A stretch of DNA of 64,000 bases from Polydactylus sextarius (taxonomy: Eukaryota > Chordata > Actinopteri > Polynemidae): NCBI GenBank assembly GCA_016801845.1, contig CM028922.1, forward strand, positions 835,001-899,000, read 5' to 3'. The notes beneath the pieces were generated by a model that worked only from the letters and a program-made list of their open reading frames with translations, searched no databases and was not told the DNA's origin. Below, piece by piece: positions 46,301 through 57,500 of this stretch; positions within the stretch are counted from its first letter, which is position 1, and every line of letters starts with the position of its first letter. The position numbers and the translations under genes were made by a program.

Positions 46301-48822
46301 TGTTCTTAGATAAGTGAACATCAGTGTTACTGTAGCAGAAGGTTGTTGTTAAAACCAACTAAAGTATAAAACGTATGTATGTTGGCGACTGTTTAACAGG
46401 GCAGGGCGTAGCGACAGAACGATTGTTGACTGTTGATGTTTGTCTATATGTCACTGTGATACGGTGCTGAAATCACTTTGCAGCAAACACAACAAATATA
46501 TTTTTAATGCAAAAGTCCATATAACATTAAGAATTAAACATTTGCTTTGATTTATTAATGATGCTTCATGTGCCATTTATGTAGTTTCTCGCCTTGTGTT
46601 TTAATAACATAAGAAATAATTAATGGGGCAAAAATTGGTTGATTTTGCATTTTTGCTCATACAGATAAGAAGTGTGTGTGAGCCCAATGAGGAGGTAAAA
46701 GCCAGTGTCAACACAACACAAGGCTTCAGCCTGTTTTGGTTTTTGTTTTAAAGTCGACTACAACTAGACTAACTCTCAACTCTCTTCGATGTCTTCTTGA
46801 AGGATGTCTCTGTCTCGTTGCTGTAATGCTCCTTCCTTCTTGTTCACCACCAAGAAGAACACTCCTGCAGGGACCAAGCTGAGGTACGAGGTTGACACCA
46901 GTGGTATCCTTCCCATCACCAACGAGGTCTTCAAGATGTTGCCAGATGTGAGTTGAAACTCTGATTGATGCACATTTGTGTTTAAGTAAAACATCTTATT
47001 AATGAAATTAATGAAAACCCTCTGTCTCATACAGGACATGCCATATTCCAAATCACAGTACAAGAAATGTGCTGTTATTGGAAATGGCGGCATCATCAAA
47101 AACAGCAAATGTGGAAAAGAAATCGACTCGGCAGATTTTGTGTTTAGGTATAAAAGAAATAATCCCTCAGGGTTTGTTTTGTCAGAGCTGCACAATTAAA
47201 TTAGTTTCTCGTATTACTACTAACTATACTAACAATAACACTAATCACTCAAAATGGTTGGTAGTTTAAACAAAAGCATTGTATTAATTTCTAGCTGATA
47301 TTTATCAATTTACTAAAAAATGCTAAAATGTTACTGGCTAATTTTATTAGCTGTAGCTAGCTAAACAGTTTAGCTAACGGTAGCGCTGTAATTTCTTTTA
47401 AAGTTTTGTTTTCAACCATGTTTTAATACATAAAATGACTGTTTTTAAATGCTAAACCTATTTTTAAATGTGCACTTAATGAGCACAGTATTATGTTAAA
47501 AATGAGGCTAATGTGGCTCAGAAGTCGTCGCTAGATGCTACATAAAGACGTTGAGACAAGTCTCCATGACAACCGAGTGACAACAAACAAAGATGGCGTC
47601 TACAGACTCGTTTATGTTCATCAAGTTGGTGATGGATTAAAAACTGACAAGATGTTCGTTACATTAATAAAGATCCTGTTATCAAAACGTTAGCAAAGTG
47701 ACAACAAGCAACTGCTAGCTAATGCTAGCAAACATATTGATTAGCCACTGGCGATAAATCAGCTTAATAAGTTATTGATTCGCTACTTTTTTGACGACTG
47801 CTCTATAAATTCATAGGTGTCCTGTTCTCCCCATGTCTGCATCCTTGTCGTGGTGCATGCTGGGACATTTCTCACCCCTCTTCATTTGAAGTGTGGTCCT
47901 GGGACTAGCTTCGTTTGGAGGTTGTGACCCTTCACCCTTCATCTAGAAGAGAACAGACAGACCTACTGACGTGAACACAGGAGGGTTAACAGGCAGAAAT
48001 GGCTCCGGCCCTTTAGACTAACAGCTATTTTATTTTTAATTGTGCAGCTCTGCACACTATGTCTCTTGAGTCTACTTCAAGTTAAATACATTAAAAGACA
48101 TTTGTCATCTATTCATTTTCTTTTCTTTTATCTGCAGGTGTAACATACCACCCATTAAGGAGAAGTACTCAGCTGACGTCGGCACTAAAACAGATCTGGT
48201 GACAATAAATCCGAGCATTATAACTGAGAGGTACTGTAAATATGTAAATACTATAAATACCACAGCAAGAAATCAAATCTGTCTCTCTTCTCTGTGTGTC
48301 TGTCTCTAGTCATCTCCTCTTTTTGTTGTCTGTCATCTCATGTTTCACCTCCTCTGCAGATTTCAGAAGTTGGAGAAATGGCGGCGACCGTTTTACGACG
48401 TTCTCCAGAATTACGAGAACTCGTCCCTGGTGCTTCCTGCCTTTTACAACACCCGTAACACCGACGTATCTTTCAGAGTCAAGTACATGCTGGACGACTT
48501 CGACTCCCGGAGAGGCGTGTTTTTCTTCCACCCTCAGTATTTGCTCAACGTGCAGCGTTTCTGGGCAGTTCAGGGCGTCAGAGCCAAACGTCTCAGCAGT
48601 GGCCTGATGCTCGTGACCGCCGCGTTAGAAATGTGCGAGGAGGTTCACCTCTACGGTTTCTGGGCGTTTCCCATGAACCCCTCCGGCGTCTTCATCACTC
48701 ATCATTACTACGATAACGTCAAGCCGCGACCGGGCTTCCATGCAATGACCCATGAAATATTCAACTTCATCCACATGCACACGCGTGGGATCATCAACGT
48801 TCACACGGGGCCGTGCACGTGA
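36446..48822 (+). CDS. st8sia5: Alpha-2,8-sialyltransferase ST8SIA5 (SIAT8E)
   Basis: Exons join(36446..36576, 44084..44176, 45189..45275, 46803..46947, 47035..47147, 48138..48230, 48360..48822) give 374 residues (human 376). It is a type II Golgi enzyme that adds alpha-2,8 sialic acid to gangliosides such as GD3, GM1b, GD1a and GT1b. Visible: cytoplasmic MGYADPSSGKDILGSR; membrane anchor at about 17-36; sequon NST at 56; sialylmotif L (KKCAVIGNGGIIKNS.. from 162); motif S (RAKRLSSGLMLVTAALEMC, about 295-322); motif III (HHYYDNVKP); motif VS (H348 to E353); C-terminal Cys373. I chose the second ATG (36446) because it has a strong Kozak context (AAGAATGG) and matches the family N terminus; 36431 would add five residues. 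The 7.5-kb intron 1 is rich in CA repeats. Confidence 0.95.
37085..37104. repeat. (GAT)n microsatellite
   Basis: Six or so GAT triplets in st8sia5 intron 1. Confidence 0.85.
37368..37397. repeat. (CA)n microsatellite
   Basis: CA dinucleotide run in st8sia5 intron 1. Confidence 0.95.
37818..37951. repeat. Two (CA)n microsatellites
   Basis: CA runs at 37818-37858 and 37908-37951 flank a 50-base unique stretch. A further short (CA)n is at 37680-37697. Confidence 0.95.
38000..42480. other. st8sia5 intron 1 interior
   Basis: Unique-looking intronic DNA with pyrimidine-rich tracts at about 40640-40690 and 41100-41400 and a (GGT)n run near 40760. No exon recognised. Confidence 0.4.
40262..40306. 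repeat. (TG)n microsatellite
   Basis: About 22 TG units in st8sia5 intron 1. Confidence 0.95.
42491..43073. mobile_element. Foldback element family F, full copy
   Basis: Terminal inverted repeats of about 140 bases start AGAGCAACATGAACCAGAG and end with the complement CTCTGGTTCATGTTGCTCT. A second, inner hairpin pairs GTTCCACATCAGCAGATTCA (from 42843) with TGAATCTGCTGATGTGGAAC (to 42936). There is no transposase frame. Related copies are at 45770-46204 and 60725-61815. Confidence 0.85.
43927..43957. repeat. (TTATC)n microsatellite
   Basis: Six TTATC pentamers, possibly the tail of a retroelement. Confidence 0.85.
45770..46204. mobile_element. Foldback element family F, truncated copy
   Basis: It matches the 42.5-kb copy in reverse orientation from the inner hairpin to one terminal repeat (ends CTGGTTCATGTTGCTCT). 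The other terminal repeat is missing. It lies in st8sia5 intron 3. Confidence 0.8.
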
Positions 48823-50600
48823 TCCTTCACCCTTCACTCTTCTGATTTAACGTTGAATCTTAACCGTTCACTTTTAGTTAACGCTCATTTTAAAGCAGGT
48901 TTATGAGACAGGTCACATATTCTTACATATTTAAAAAAGAACGAATTCGACTACACGAAGATTCGCTCGCTTTAATCGCCAAACACACTTACATCGATTC
49001 AGTTCTTTATTTCGCCGATCAGATCACTATGGTTGTGTTCCACTCTTTGACCATAGGATGCTTGTTTTCATGTGAAAAGTGGTCTTCATAGTGATGTTGT
49101 TTCTGTGAAGTTTTCTAGTGGCTCTGCTGTACAGAGGTGTTGTTTTCTACTCAACGTTGCACAGATATTTATGCTGAAACGAGGGGTCGTGGTGGGCGTC
49201 TGTGTGCCCGTTATCTTCCCGTCCTTTCTTTCTTTTCGTTTTCTTTTCTCTCTTTCTCTTGGACACTCTGTGGGTGTGGCAGCTTTTAATGTTTGTGTAA
49301 AAAAACAAGGCCTGAACCTTGATATTAAGCTAATATTTTAAAAAAGAAGAAGAAGAAAAAAGAAGATAAAATTGTAGCATCTAGTTGTCTACTTTTATAA
49401 TATATTTCCTATTCACCAGATTCACTGGGTGAATATTTTAAAGTGTGATTAAAATGGCCTGTTTTCAATGGCCATGACTTTCTTTCCCATTTGAAATATC
49501 TGGTAAAGAAGTGAGGATGTTTTAGTTTTTTTCCTTTTCTTTCTTGGCTTGTCATGGTTTTGGACAGAAGTTAAAGATAAAACCTCAGTAAACATTTGTA
49601 AAATAACAGGTCACCTGTTAAGGGACCCAGCCTCTCGCCGTCATTCATGTCTTAAAGCCATGCTGCCTTATGAGATATCAACCCCAACCCTTCGATATGA
49701 GCCAAGATAGGCACCGTTTCTCCTATCTTTCAAACACTTTAACATCAAAACGAAATCTTAGTTGGTCTCTGGAGTCTTTAAGGGTTTAAGACTCTCTAAG
49801 GTATAGACGTTCATGTGCAGTTTTCAGCTTATATCCTACTGGAATTAGTGAAGTCTTATTCCTTGTAAACACCATTCATAATCATGTAATGCTTTGCATG
49901 ACTTTACTCTGTAATTGGCTTTGTGTGTGCCTGCTTCAATGATCACTAAAATATGTTTACACTAAAGCCTCTGCTGAGTCTTGACGGCTGCTGTTGGAGA
50001 AAATATACACAAACCTTTTTCCACAGAAAGATGAATGGATTTGTTTAAATTGTATAATAAGTGAATGCAGTTTTCATTGATTAAAATTGTAAGAATGAAG
50101 ATGGTTGCTGCCCTTTTAGAAAATCCTCCATCACTTTAAGGATTTATGTTTGGTTTGACCTTTAACCCTTTTTGAGCTGTGAATACATCGTTTGCACATA
50201 GAAAGCTGTGGTGAATTTAAACACCATTTGGTTTTCACTATTTATTTCAGCGATTGAATTGATTTCACTCATATTTTAATTGCTTGGCTGTGCACTTTCT
50301 TTTTATTGTATTTAAAAGTTAAACAACATCGTCGATAAGATTTACACGCTGTTTATTTCAATCAATTTCTATAGGCTCTTTGTGTGTTTATGCACATATA
50401 AGAGATTCAAGCAAATCTGAACAAAAAAAAAAAACCTAAATTGCTGTAAAACAATTGAATTGAGAAAGGAAAATGAAGGGGAACTGATCTGTGAGCTCTG
50501 AATGGAGGTAATATTTAACACAGTGCTTCTTAACTGACTCTGGATCATTCTTTATACTGTTATTGTGTTTGTAAATAAACTTGTTTGGATTTTCTCACTT
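48823..50600 (+). other. st8sia5 3' UTR with poly(A) signal
   Basis: About 1.75 kb between the stop codon and AATAAA at 50574-50579, followed by a TTGTTTGGATTTTCTC downstream element. The long AT-rich 3' UTR contains poly-A/T runs and no other gene. Confidence 0.55.
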
Positions 50601-51534
50601 GTATGTTCATGGATTAATTATTATAATATGTGTGTTGAACATGATGATTATAGAAGAGGCAGAAGACACATTATGTTGTTTTAACTTGTCTCATTTCAGA
50701 CCAGTTAACCTCTGATCAGCTGCTCTACTCAGATAATGTCTACGTCTTAATTATTAAGCACTCGTTTATGCCCGTGTCCTTTCTCTGACCGGCTGGACTC
50801 AGATTAGATCATATCTGAGTCATACTGAATATTGACGTCTTCAATTTCTGTCTTGTTTACCATCGGAGAAGCAGCGTTAGTACACCTATTGTTATTCCTG
50901 TAACCTCACAGAGGGAGTAGGTAGAGGATGTGGAGAAAGAGTCCTGAAATAACAAGAAATAATTATTTTAATTTGATTAAAACATGTAGAAATATGTTGT
51001 GTTGCTGCAAGTTGACTCTACACGTCTGCAGAAGAGTGATTAAACAACAACTAGTGTAATGCAGGTGAAATAACTAAACTAAATAAAAGGTTGAAAGTGA
51101 CATAAAAGCAAAAATAAACTACATTGTTGCATAATCTAGCTAGATAAAATGAAGTAAATAATTAGCAGCTAAAACATTAAGCTAGCTAGCTTAAAGATAA
51201 TTGATAATTAATATTTCTTTTTAATAATTAAAAAAATACAAATGTCAGAAAGGGTTACCCAACATTAACTAATAAAGCAGTTGATATTGTTCAATCATTC
51301 AATGTTAAAAGTTATTTATAATATGAATATTTTAAAACGGTTAGCTAATGCTAACAAACTAGCTAAAATAATTAGGTAAAGTACAATTTAGCTTTAATTT
51401 ATCTTGGCACATTAAAAAAACAGGCTAATTTGTTAAACAAAGTTATAATTAAGCGATAATAATTAGCTAATGTTAATATTTTAAAGGAATAATTGTAAAA
51501 TAACTGTTATTTTTGTCCTTAGTTAGCGTTAGCT

Positions 51535-51905
51535 ACAGCTGCTGCGGTCCCTTTAAGAGCGAACCTCGCTGGTCTCGCGCTCGTCGTCAGAGCGCGGGAG
51601 TGTTAAGGTAGGTTAGAACACACAAACCAGACTCACAGAACACGGTTTTAATACTCATAGAAATAAACAGCTACTCCCATTGATAACGACCTGTCACCAG
51701 CTATTTTGATAAAATTGATTATCGTAAGTTTATTGGAACCTATCACATAAAGTCTCGCTTATAGACTTTCCGCCATTTTGTTGACCTGAGCTCTCGTCTT
51801 CGTGCCCGCCCCTAGTGGTTGTGTGACGTATTACACCTGGCGCATGCGCATTGTCGCAGAAGTGTCAAATGAACGCACTAATGGCCGCCATGTTTACAAA
51901 CTTTA
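51535..51905. promoter_or_regulatory. Orphan CpG/NRF1-type promoter
   Basis: Two CpG-rich stretches (51540-51610 and 51770-51890) surround a perfect NRF1 palindrome (GGCGCATGCGCA at 51839-51850). Two GCCGCCAT motifs (YY1-like) occur at about 51770 and 51884, and a GTGACGTA half-CRE at about 51823. This is typical of a housekeeping, often bidirectional, promoter, yet no coding gene starts here. It may drive a 5' UTR exon of loxhd1 or an unannotated RNA. Confidence 0.5.
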
Positions 51906-53683
51906 GCGTCCCAGTCTTGTAAAGAGTCTTGATTTATTGTTAATAATTATCCCTCTGCGTTTGTCGCTGTCAGCCTGGGAGAAACTTTGCTTGTGAGTCG
52001 AAAGTTGTATTATAAGTTCCAATGTGTCTCTGTGACGCCTCGTATGTAGTTTAAAAATGCTGTGTATCATCAACAACTGCGCCATTTTACTCGCACTGTT
52101 AGTATAAGCTAACGTTAGCATAAGCTAACATTAGCGTGAGCTAACGTTAGCATAGCAGCACAGTACAGTGATTCTGTTTCCGTCTGATTGGTTGTGTTTA
52201 TCTTGTCTGGTCTTTGTTTAAACAGATTTTATTGTATATATTTATTGTTTTTTTGCTAACAAATTAAAGACCGTTAAAATTAGCTTGGTTAAATGTCGAC
52301 AGGGAAGTAAATGTAAATAAAGTTATGGATTAACAGTGGAAATATAATTACTAGATATTAATGTTAAATAATATAAACTTAGCCTAAAATCATTTTGGAT
52401 TAAATTAAGATTAACTAGATAATTCAACTATGATTAGTTGACAGTACTATATGATGTATGTTAGTTTGTAACAAAAATAACAAAGAAATCCTGTTAAGTT
52501 TGACATTATTATCTGCAGTTATAACATATTTAATATTGTAAAACAAAACTAAGAGCTTGTCAATGGTTAAACATTAATGCTACGTCACAATAAAAGCAGC
52601 AGCATTTTGTTTTGTTTTATTGTCTTTTGCTTTTAGAGCAACGATCCCTCAGTTCACTGTGTCAGATGAGGTTTGACTGCTGTCGCTTAGGTTGAGTAAT
52701 CTGATGTTGAAAGATCAATATGACCAAACTCTGCCCTTCCCCTTGATGCCTACATTATCAGGTGGCAGGTGGTGGTAATAAGGCTAATGGGATTACTTGG
52801 CTTATATTCAGGTGCAGATGTGGACGAGAGTGTGATAGAAATTCAACAATCGCTGGGATGGGATAGGTGGAGTTTGTTTTACTATAAAACTCACTAAAGA
52901 TCTTTTGCATCATAACTTAACATCATCCAACAAACGTCTTATTCTTTACCTTTTTCCTCAATATAAAGTAATAAAACTACGTAGCTGGATTATATAAGAT
53001 TTAAATAAAAACTGTTTTACATCAATCCTCTTACCTCACTCTCATTACATTCATGATAAGTGTTTTTATCGTGAGACTAATTGGAAATAAATCATTGTTG
53101 TATGAATATTTACTCAGCTTGTTTCCAGTCATGAGATTGTCTTTCTCAGGACTTGTAATTGTGATTTATACAAGGTTTATTAGAAGAGGAGTAGTTGTAA
53201 GGGAGAGTTTGTGTTAATGTGTGTGTTTTATGTGTGTGTGTGTGTGTGTGTCTATCTGTCTGTGTACCTACGTGACGGCAGGTAAAAGCGAGACGCCCCC
53301 GGCCCGTAAAGCGATCCTGACACCATGAATAATGGAGAGTGCCGTGGCAGAGAGGATAAGTTCTCTGTGCAAGGCTCCTTTTTCACAGGGCTTTCTCCCA
53401 TGGGTCACGTGAGTGCTGAGGTGACAGTAATTTTTCATGAGTAGCGTGTGTTGGTTGTATGGCCATATATTACCCAGGTAAGGAGACGTCCAGGCGGCCG
53501 TCGCGCTCCGTCTGCACGTCCCGAGTTGGTAAACCTTCGGCCGCACGCACCCCAGGGTTGCCCTGAACCCTCACGCTCCCAGAACCCTCCCTGCAGCCAA
53601 GGGTCAAATGAATTGTCTTACACCATTAGAAACTCAAGGCAGCACTTACGAAACTAAAGGCCAGGGAAGTGGATTAATAAAAG
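51906..53683. other. Intergenic before loxhd1
   Basis: AT-rich DNA with a (TG)n run at about 53228-53250 and a GC-rich stretch at 53480-53600 shortly upstream of the loxhd1 start. No further gene recognised. Confidence 0.4.
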
Positions 53684-54493
53684 ATGCCGTCGAAACAGAA
53701 AAAATCCACAGCTTCAGAAGAAACCGAAGAGGTTGATGACGAAGTGGAGGAAACAGAGCCAAAGTTAAAGGACAGGAGCAACGGTGTGACCACAAAAGGA
53801 GAGAAGAGTCGGAAGAAACACAAGAGTGAAGAGAGCTCGGAGAATCAGGAGGCCCCAGAGAAAGAGAAGAAGAGGAAGAAAAAAGAAGAAGGTGAAAAAG
53901 TCAAAGAGAAGAAGAAGAAAAAGAAAGATGATGATTCTGAAGCTGGAGCTGTGATTGAAAATGAAGCTGAAGAAGACGAGCAGAACAACAATGACCCTAA
54001 GACCAATTCTAAAAAGGATAAATCAGAAAAGCTTAAAGAGGAAGTGACTGAAGGAACAAAGGAGGAAAAGAAGAAAAAGAAGAAGAAATCCTCTGTAGAA
54101 AACCCAGAGGGAGAAGAGGAGATGGGCTCCAAAGATAAAAAGTCTAAAGACGGAAAGAAGAAGAAGAAATCTCACAACGACGACGACGATGAGCCGTTGA
54201 TCGAGGAGCAGGAAGAAGAAGAGGAAGACACCAAGAAAAAGAAAAAGAAGAAGGGCAAGAAGGGATCTGCAGACAGTGATGAAGATAAAAAGAAAAAAGG
54301 GAAGAAGAAGAGCAAACAGGTGGACTATGCTGTAATTTACCAGAACGAGCTGCTGAACTACCACACGGACTCATCTGATGGATACGAGGATGAGTACTAC
54401 AAAAAGAAAGGTAAGAGAAACCTCATCACATGCAGCTCTTCAGGTAAGTCTCAGTTAATCTGAAGTATTATAATACATTGAACACACACACAA

Positions 54494-54544
<51 letters not shown>

Positions 54545-57500
54545 AATATATACCTGCTGGAGACTAACGACTGGTCGTACCTAGTCTACAGATTTCCTCC
54601 AGCTCGGAGCAGGGCGCCCCGGGGGAATCCCTCACTGATTGTTCTTGGGTGAATGCTCAGTTATGTTCCACATGATTGGAGCTGAACAGAGGCTCGGGGG
54701 CAGACAGGCGCTGGGTGCCATCCCAGTCACAGGGGCTGAGAGCAACGCCGGGGCCAGACATGAGGCTCAGAGCCGGAGAAGTCTTCTTTATTCTCAAATA
54801 GACGGGAAACCAAAACTTAAAATTCAAGACCACGTGTTGTTTTAGTTCAGGTGAAATAACAGATGTAGTTAAGTCAAACAGGGCAGATAAATAAATTTAA
54901 ATACAGGTCTAAAATATCTTTAATGCAACTTTAATTCTATCTGAGATAGATCTGTGATAAATGATTAATCAATCTTTCCATGACCTGTTTCTAAATGAGT
55001 TTGACAGGTTTTTGAGTTAAGACGAGTCTCTTAAACAACTGAAAGAAGGTTTAGTAAAATTAGTAAAAGAAATGTGCAAATGAGTTTCAACTGTTGTCTC
55101 CAACAACTTTATCTCTTAAATATTAATGAACTTATCAGCAAAGTCACTTCACACTGAAGGAGCATGTTTTAATTTAACATTAATCCAAAACAAAGTGTTT
55201 TTGTTGCCAGAGTCCAGTCGCATTCAGGATTTAAAAGCGTTTTTCTCCATTTTTCAGCGTCTGGTTGTAATAGTTGTTGTATGGTCACTGATTTAGCTCT
55301 GTATTGGTCGTGTAGAATACGTAAAGAGCAGTAAGTATCGTTGTTTGGCTCCATTAGCAGCGACGCAGGCCTCGTCTTTGTTACCACACCATCTCTCCCT
55401 CAGGTCTGTGACACTCTGAGCAGTTTACCGAGGCTCAGTTTTACTGGGCCAACGTCTATCTGATTAAACCAAGTGTCTCTCTTTCTTTTTAATCCGGCTC
55501 TAATAGCCTCGCTCACCGTTAATTAGGTATCTATGTCTTCTTCTTATCGACTTTGGTCAAATTGCTCTTTATCAGGTCTCTGCCTTTCCTTTCCTCCTCC
55601 TCTGGATGTTTTTAGGTTATCACTCTTCTATCTGTGTTCTCATCCTTCACAGCCACTTGTCTTTCACTGACTTAATCCTCTACTCGTTGTTCACATACAG
55701 ACCGAGGCTACCAGCCCTTTAAAACAAAGACAAGTTTACTGCTACGCTGGCGGGACAGTTAAGTTAATAATCCTTTACCTTTCAAGTTTATTGTTGACTG
55801 TTACATAACTGTGAGAGTTTACACTTACATCCAGCAGCACTATAGGATTACTGCTGTATAAGCTGAGGGTTTCGTGTCACAGCCAGCGACCCTACGCTGA
55901 CTAATCCCCTGATGAAGATTTAATGTTGTTACTGTAACTCAGACAAAGGCAGTTGTACAGGTGTGACTTTAAAAATCTGCTCCAAAATAAAAAAAGTGGC
56001 ATCAAACATGTGACATGTTGTCATAAATATGCTACAAAGGCAGCTGTTATTTAATGTGTGCAATGCATTCTGGGTAGATAATGTCAGATGGTGTTGACAG
56101 GTGAGCTAGCAGCGCTAAGCTAACCTGTTGCTACAGATGAAAAGTGAAGACAAAGACACAATGTAGCAGCTTTTGGTTGTAGTTTCCAGTTGAAAGGAAA
56201 GAAGAAGAGATGTGAACCTTTACAGCTTCATCACGATGAGAAAAGAAGAAAAGAAGAAGAAAAAAAAAGTTTGTGGACGAGTCCAACTCTCTAAAGACCC
56301 TCGGCTGTTCTCGTCACCTTGAGGTCTTTAATGACCACAGCTGATAAAAGAGCTCACAGCTGCTGCTGGTTAGAAGACAAGACTAAAACCAAAGAACCAG
56401 ATACTATTTACTACCACAAAGAGTCTAAACGTCCGGTCATAGAGCCGGTGAAGTTAGTTTCAGGTTGAATCTCCAACCTGACACTAACTTCACCAACCTA
56501 GAACCATCAGAAGCTACGATCGTGGAGGAAACGGACGATCCACCAGTCGAATCATCAGTCACTGAGTTCAACATGTTAGATGCAGCCGATGTTATCTGGT
56601 AACTTCATTATCTGGTGGACGCAGACCGGTGCAACCATGTGACGTCACTACCATGATGTATGGTTTAGCAACGGTGGCCCTTAAAGACACTGATTCACTG
56701 GTGCTATGATACTTGGTGCGTGGATCAGAGTAATAAACTGTCCCAAATCAATTCTGCTTCCTCTGAAGGTCTTTGAATGCTGCAGCTCTTCTCCAGAGCT
56801 GCCAAGGCTTCAGTGGTTGAATCATTCACAACACAACCTACCACCACTGCTCCATGTTGTTGGAGTAGTGGGAAGTATGTGTTAACTATTGTAGTGGTTT
56901 ATGTAACATTTTATCTGCTCACAACGGCAGCAAACAGCCACTGTTGTTGTTGATTCATTTCATTTGTCTCTGAAGGAAGCAGCTCTCGAGACTCAGTTAT
57001 AATATTACATGTTGATATTTATTAAAGAACAGAGCAGCTCAGTTGTATTATTATTATTAATACAATAATCACAACCATCTTTTTCAGAACCAACAGAACA
57101 TTAAACACAAACAATAACATTATTTAATACCCAAGGTGATATTATATAAACTTTTAAGTGCAAACAATATGGACAAACACTAGAAGCAAAGTAACTGTGA
57201 AACACAAGAGTCTGTGTTTGCAGCTCTGTGAAGCTGCAGTGATGCTTTGAGTAACAGTAACACAGTCATGCTAACGTGCTAATATGACAGACACAGAAAA
57301 CTTAATTTATCCAAGAAGGATGATTCATTATCTTCAATCTAATGAAACATACAACGACCACACACATCTTCTAAAACATAATAATAATAATAATCAGAAA
57401 CATTCTTCTTCTTTCACTTGTTGAAGATGTTGAGCAGTTACAGGATTGTGTTAGCATGCTAACGTTTAATAAGTATTTTCTTTGCTCCAGACGTGTCTTA

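Noticed and set aside
53845..54374. Several long frames antisense to loxhd1 exon 1
   Set aside because: They are the Phe/Leu/Ser-rich mirror of the AAG/GAA-rich exon; base composition alone keeps them open.
54411..54463. Apparent C terminus reading past loxhd1 exon 1
   Set aside because: It is read-through of the GTAAGA donor; the next exon at 58200 continues the PLAT domain in the correct phase.
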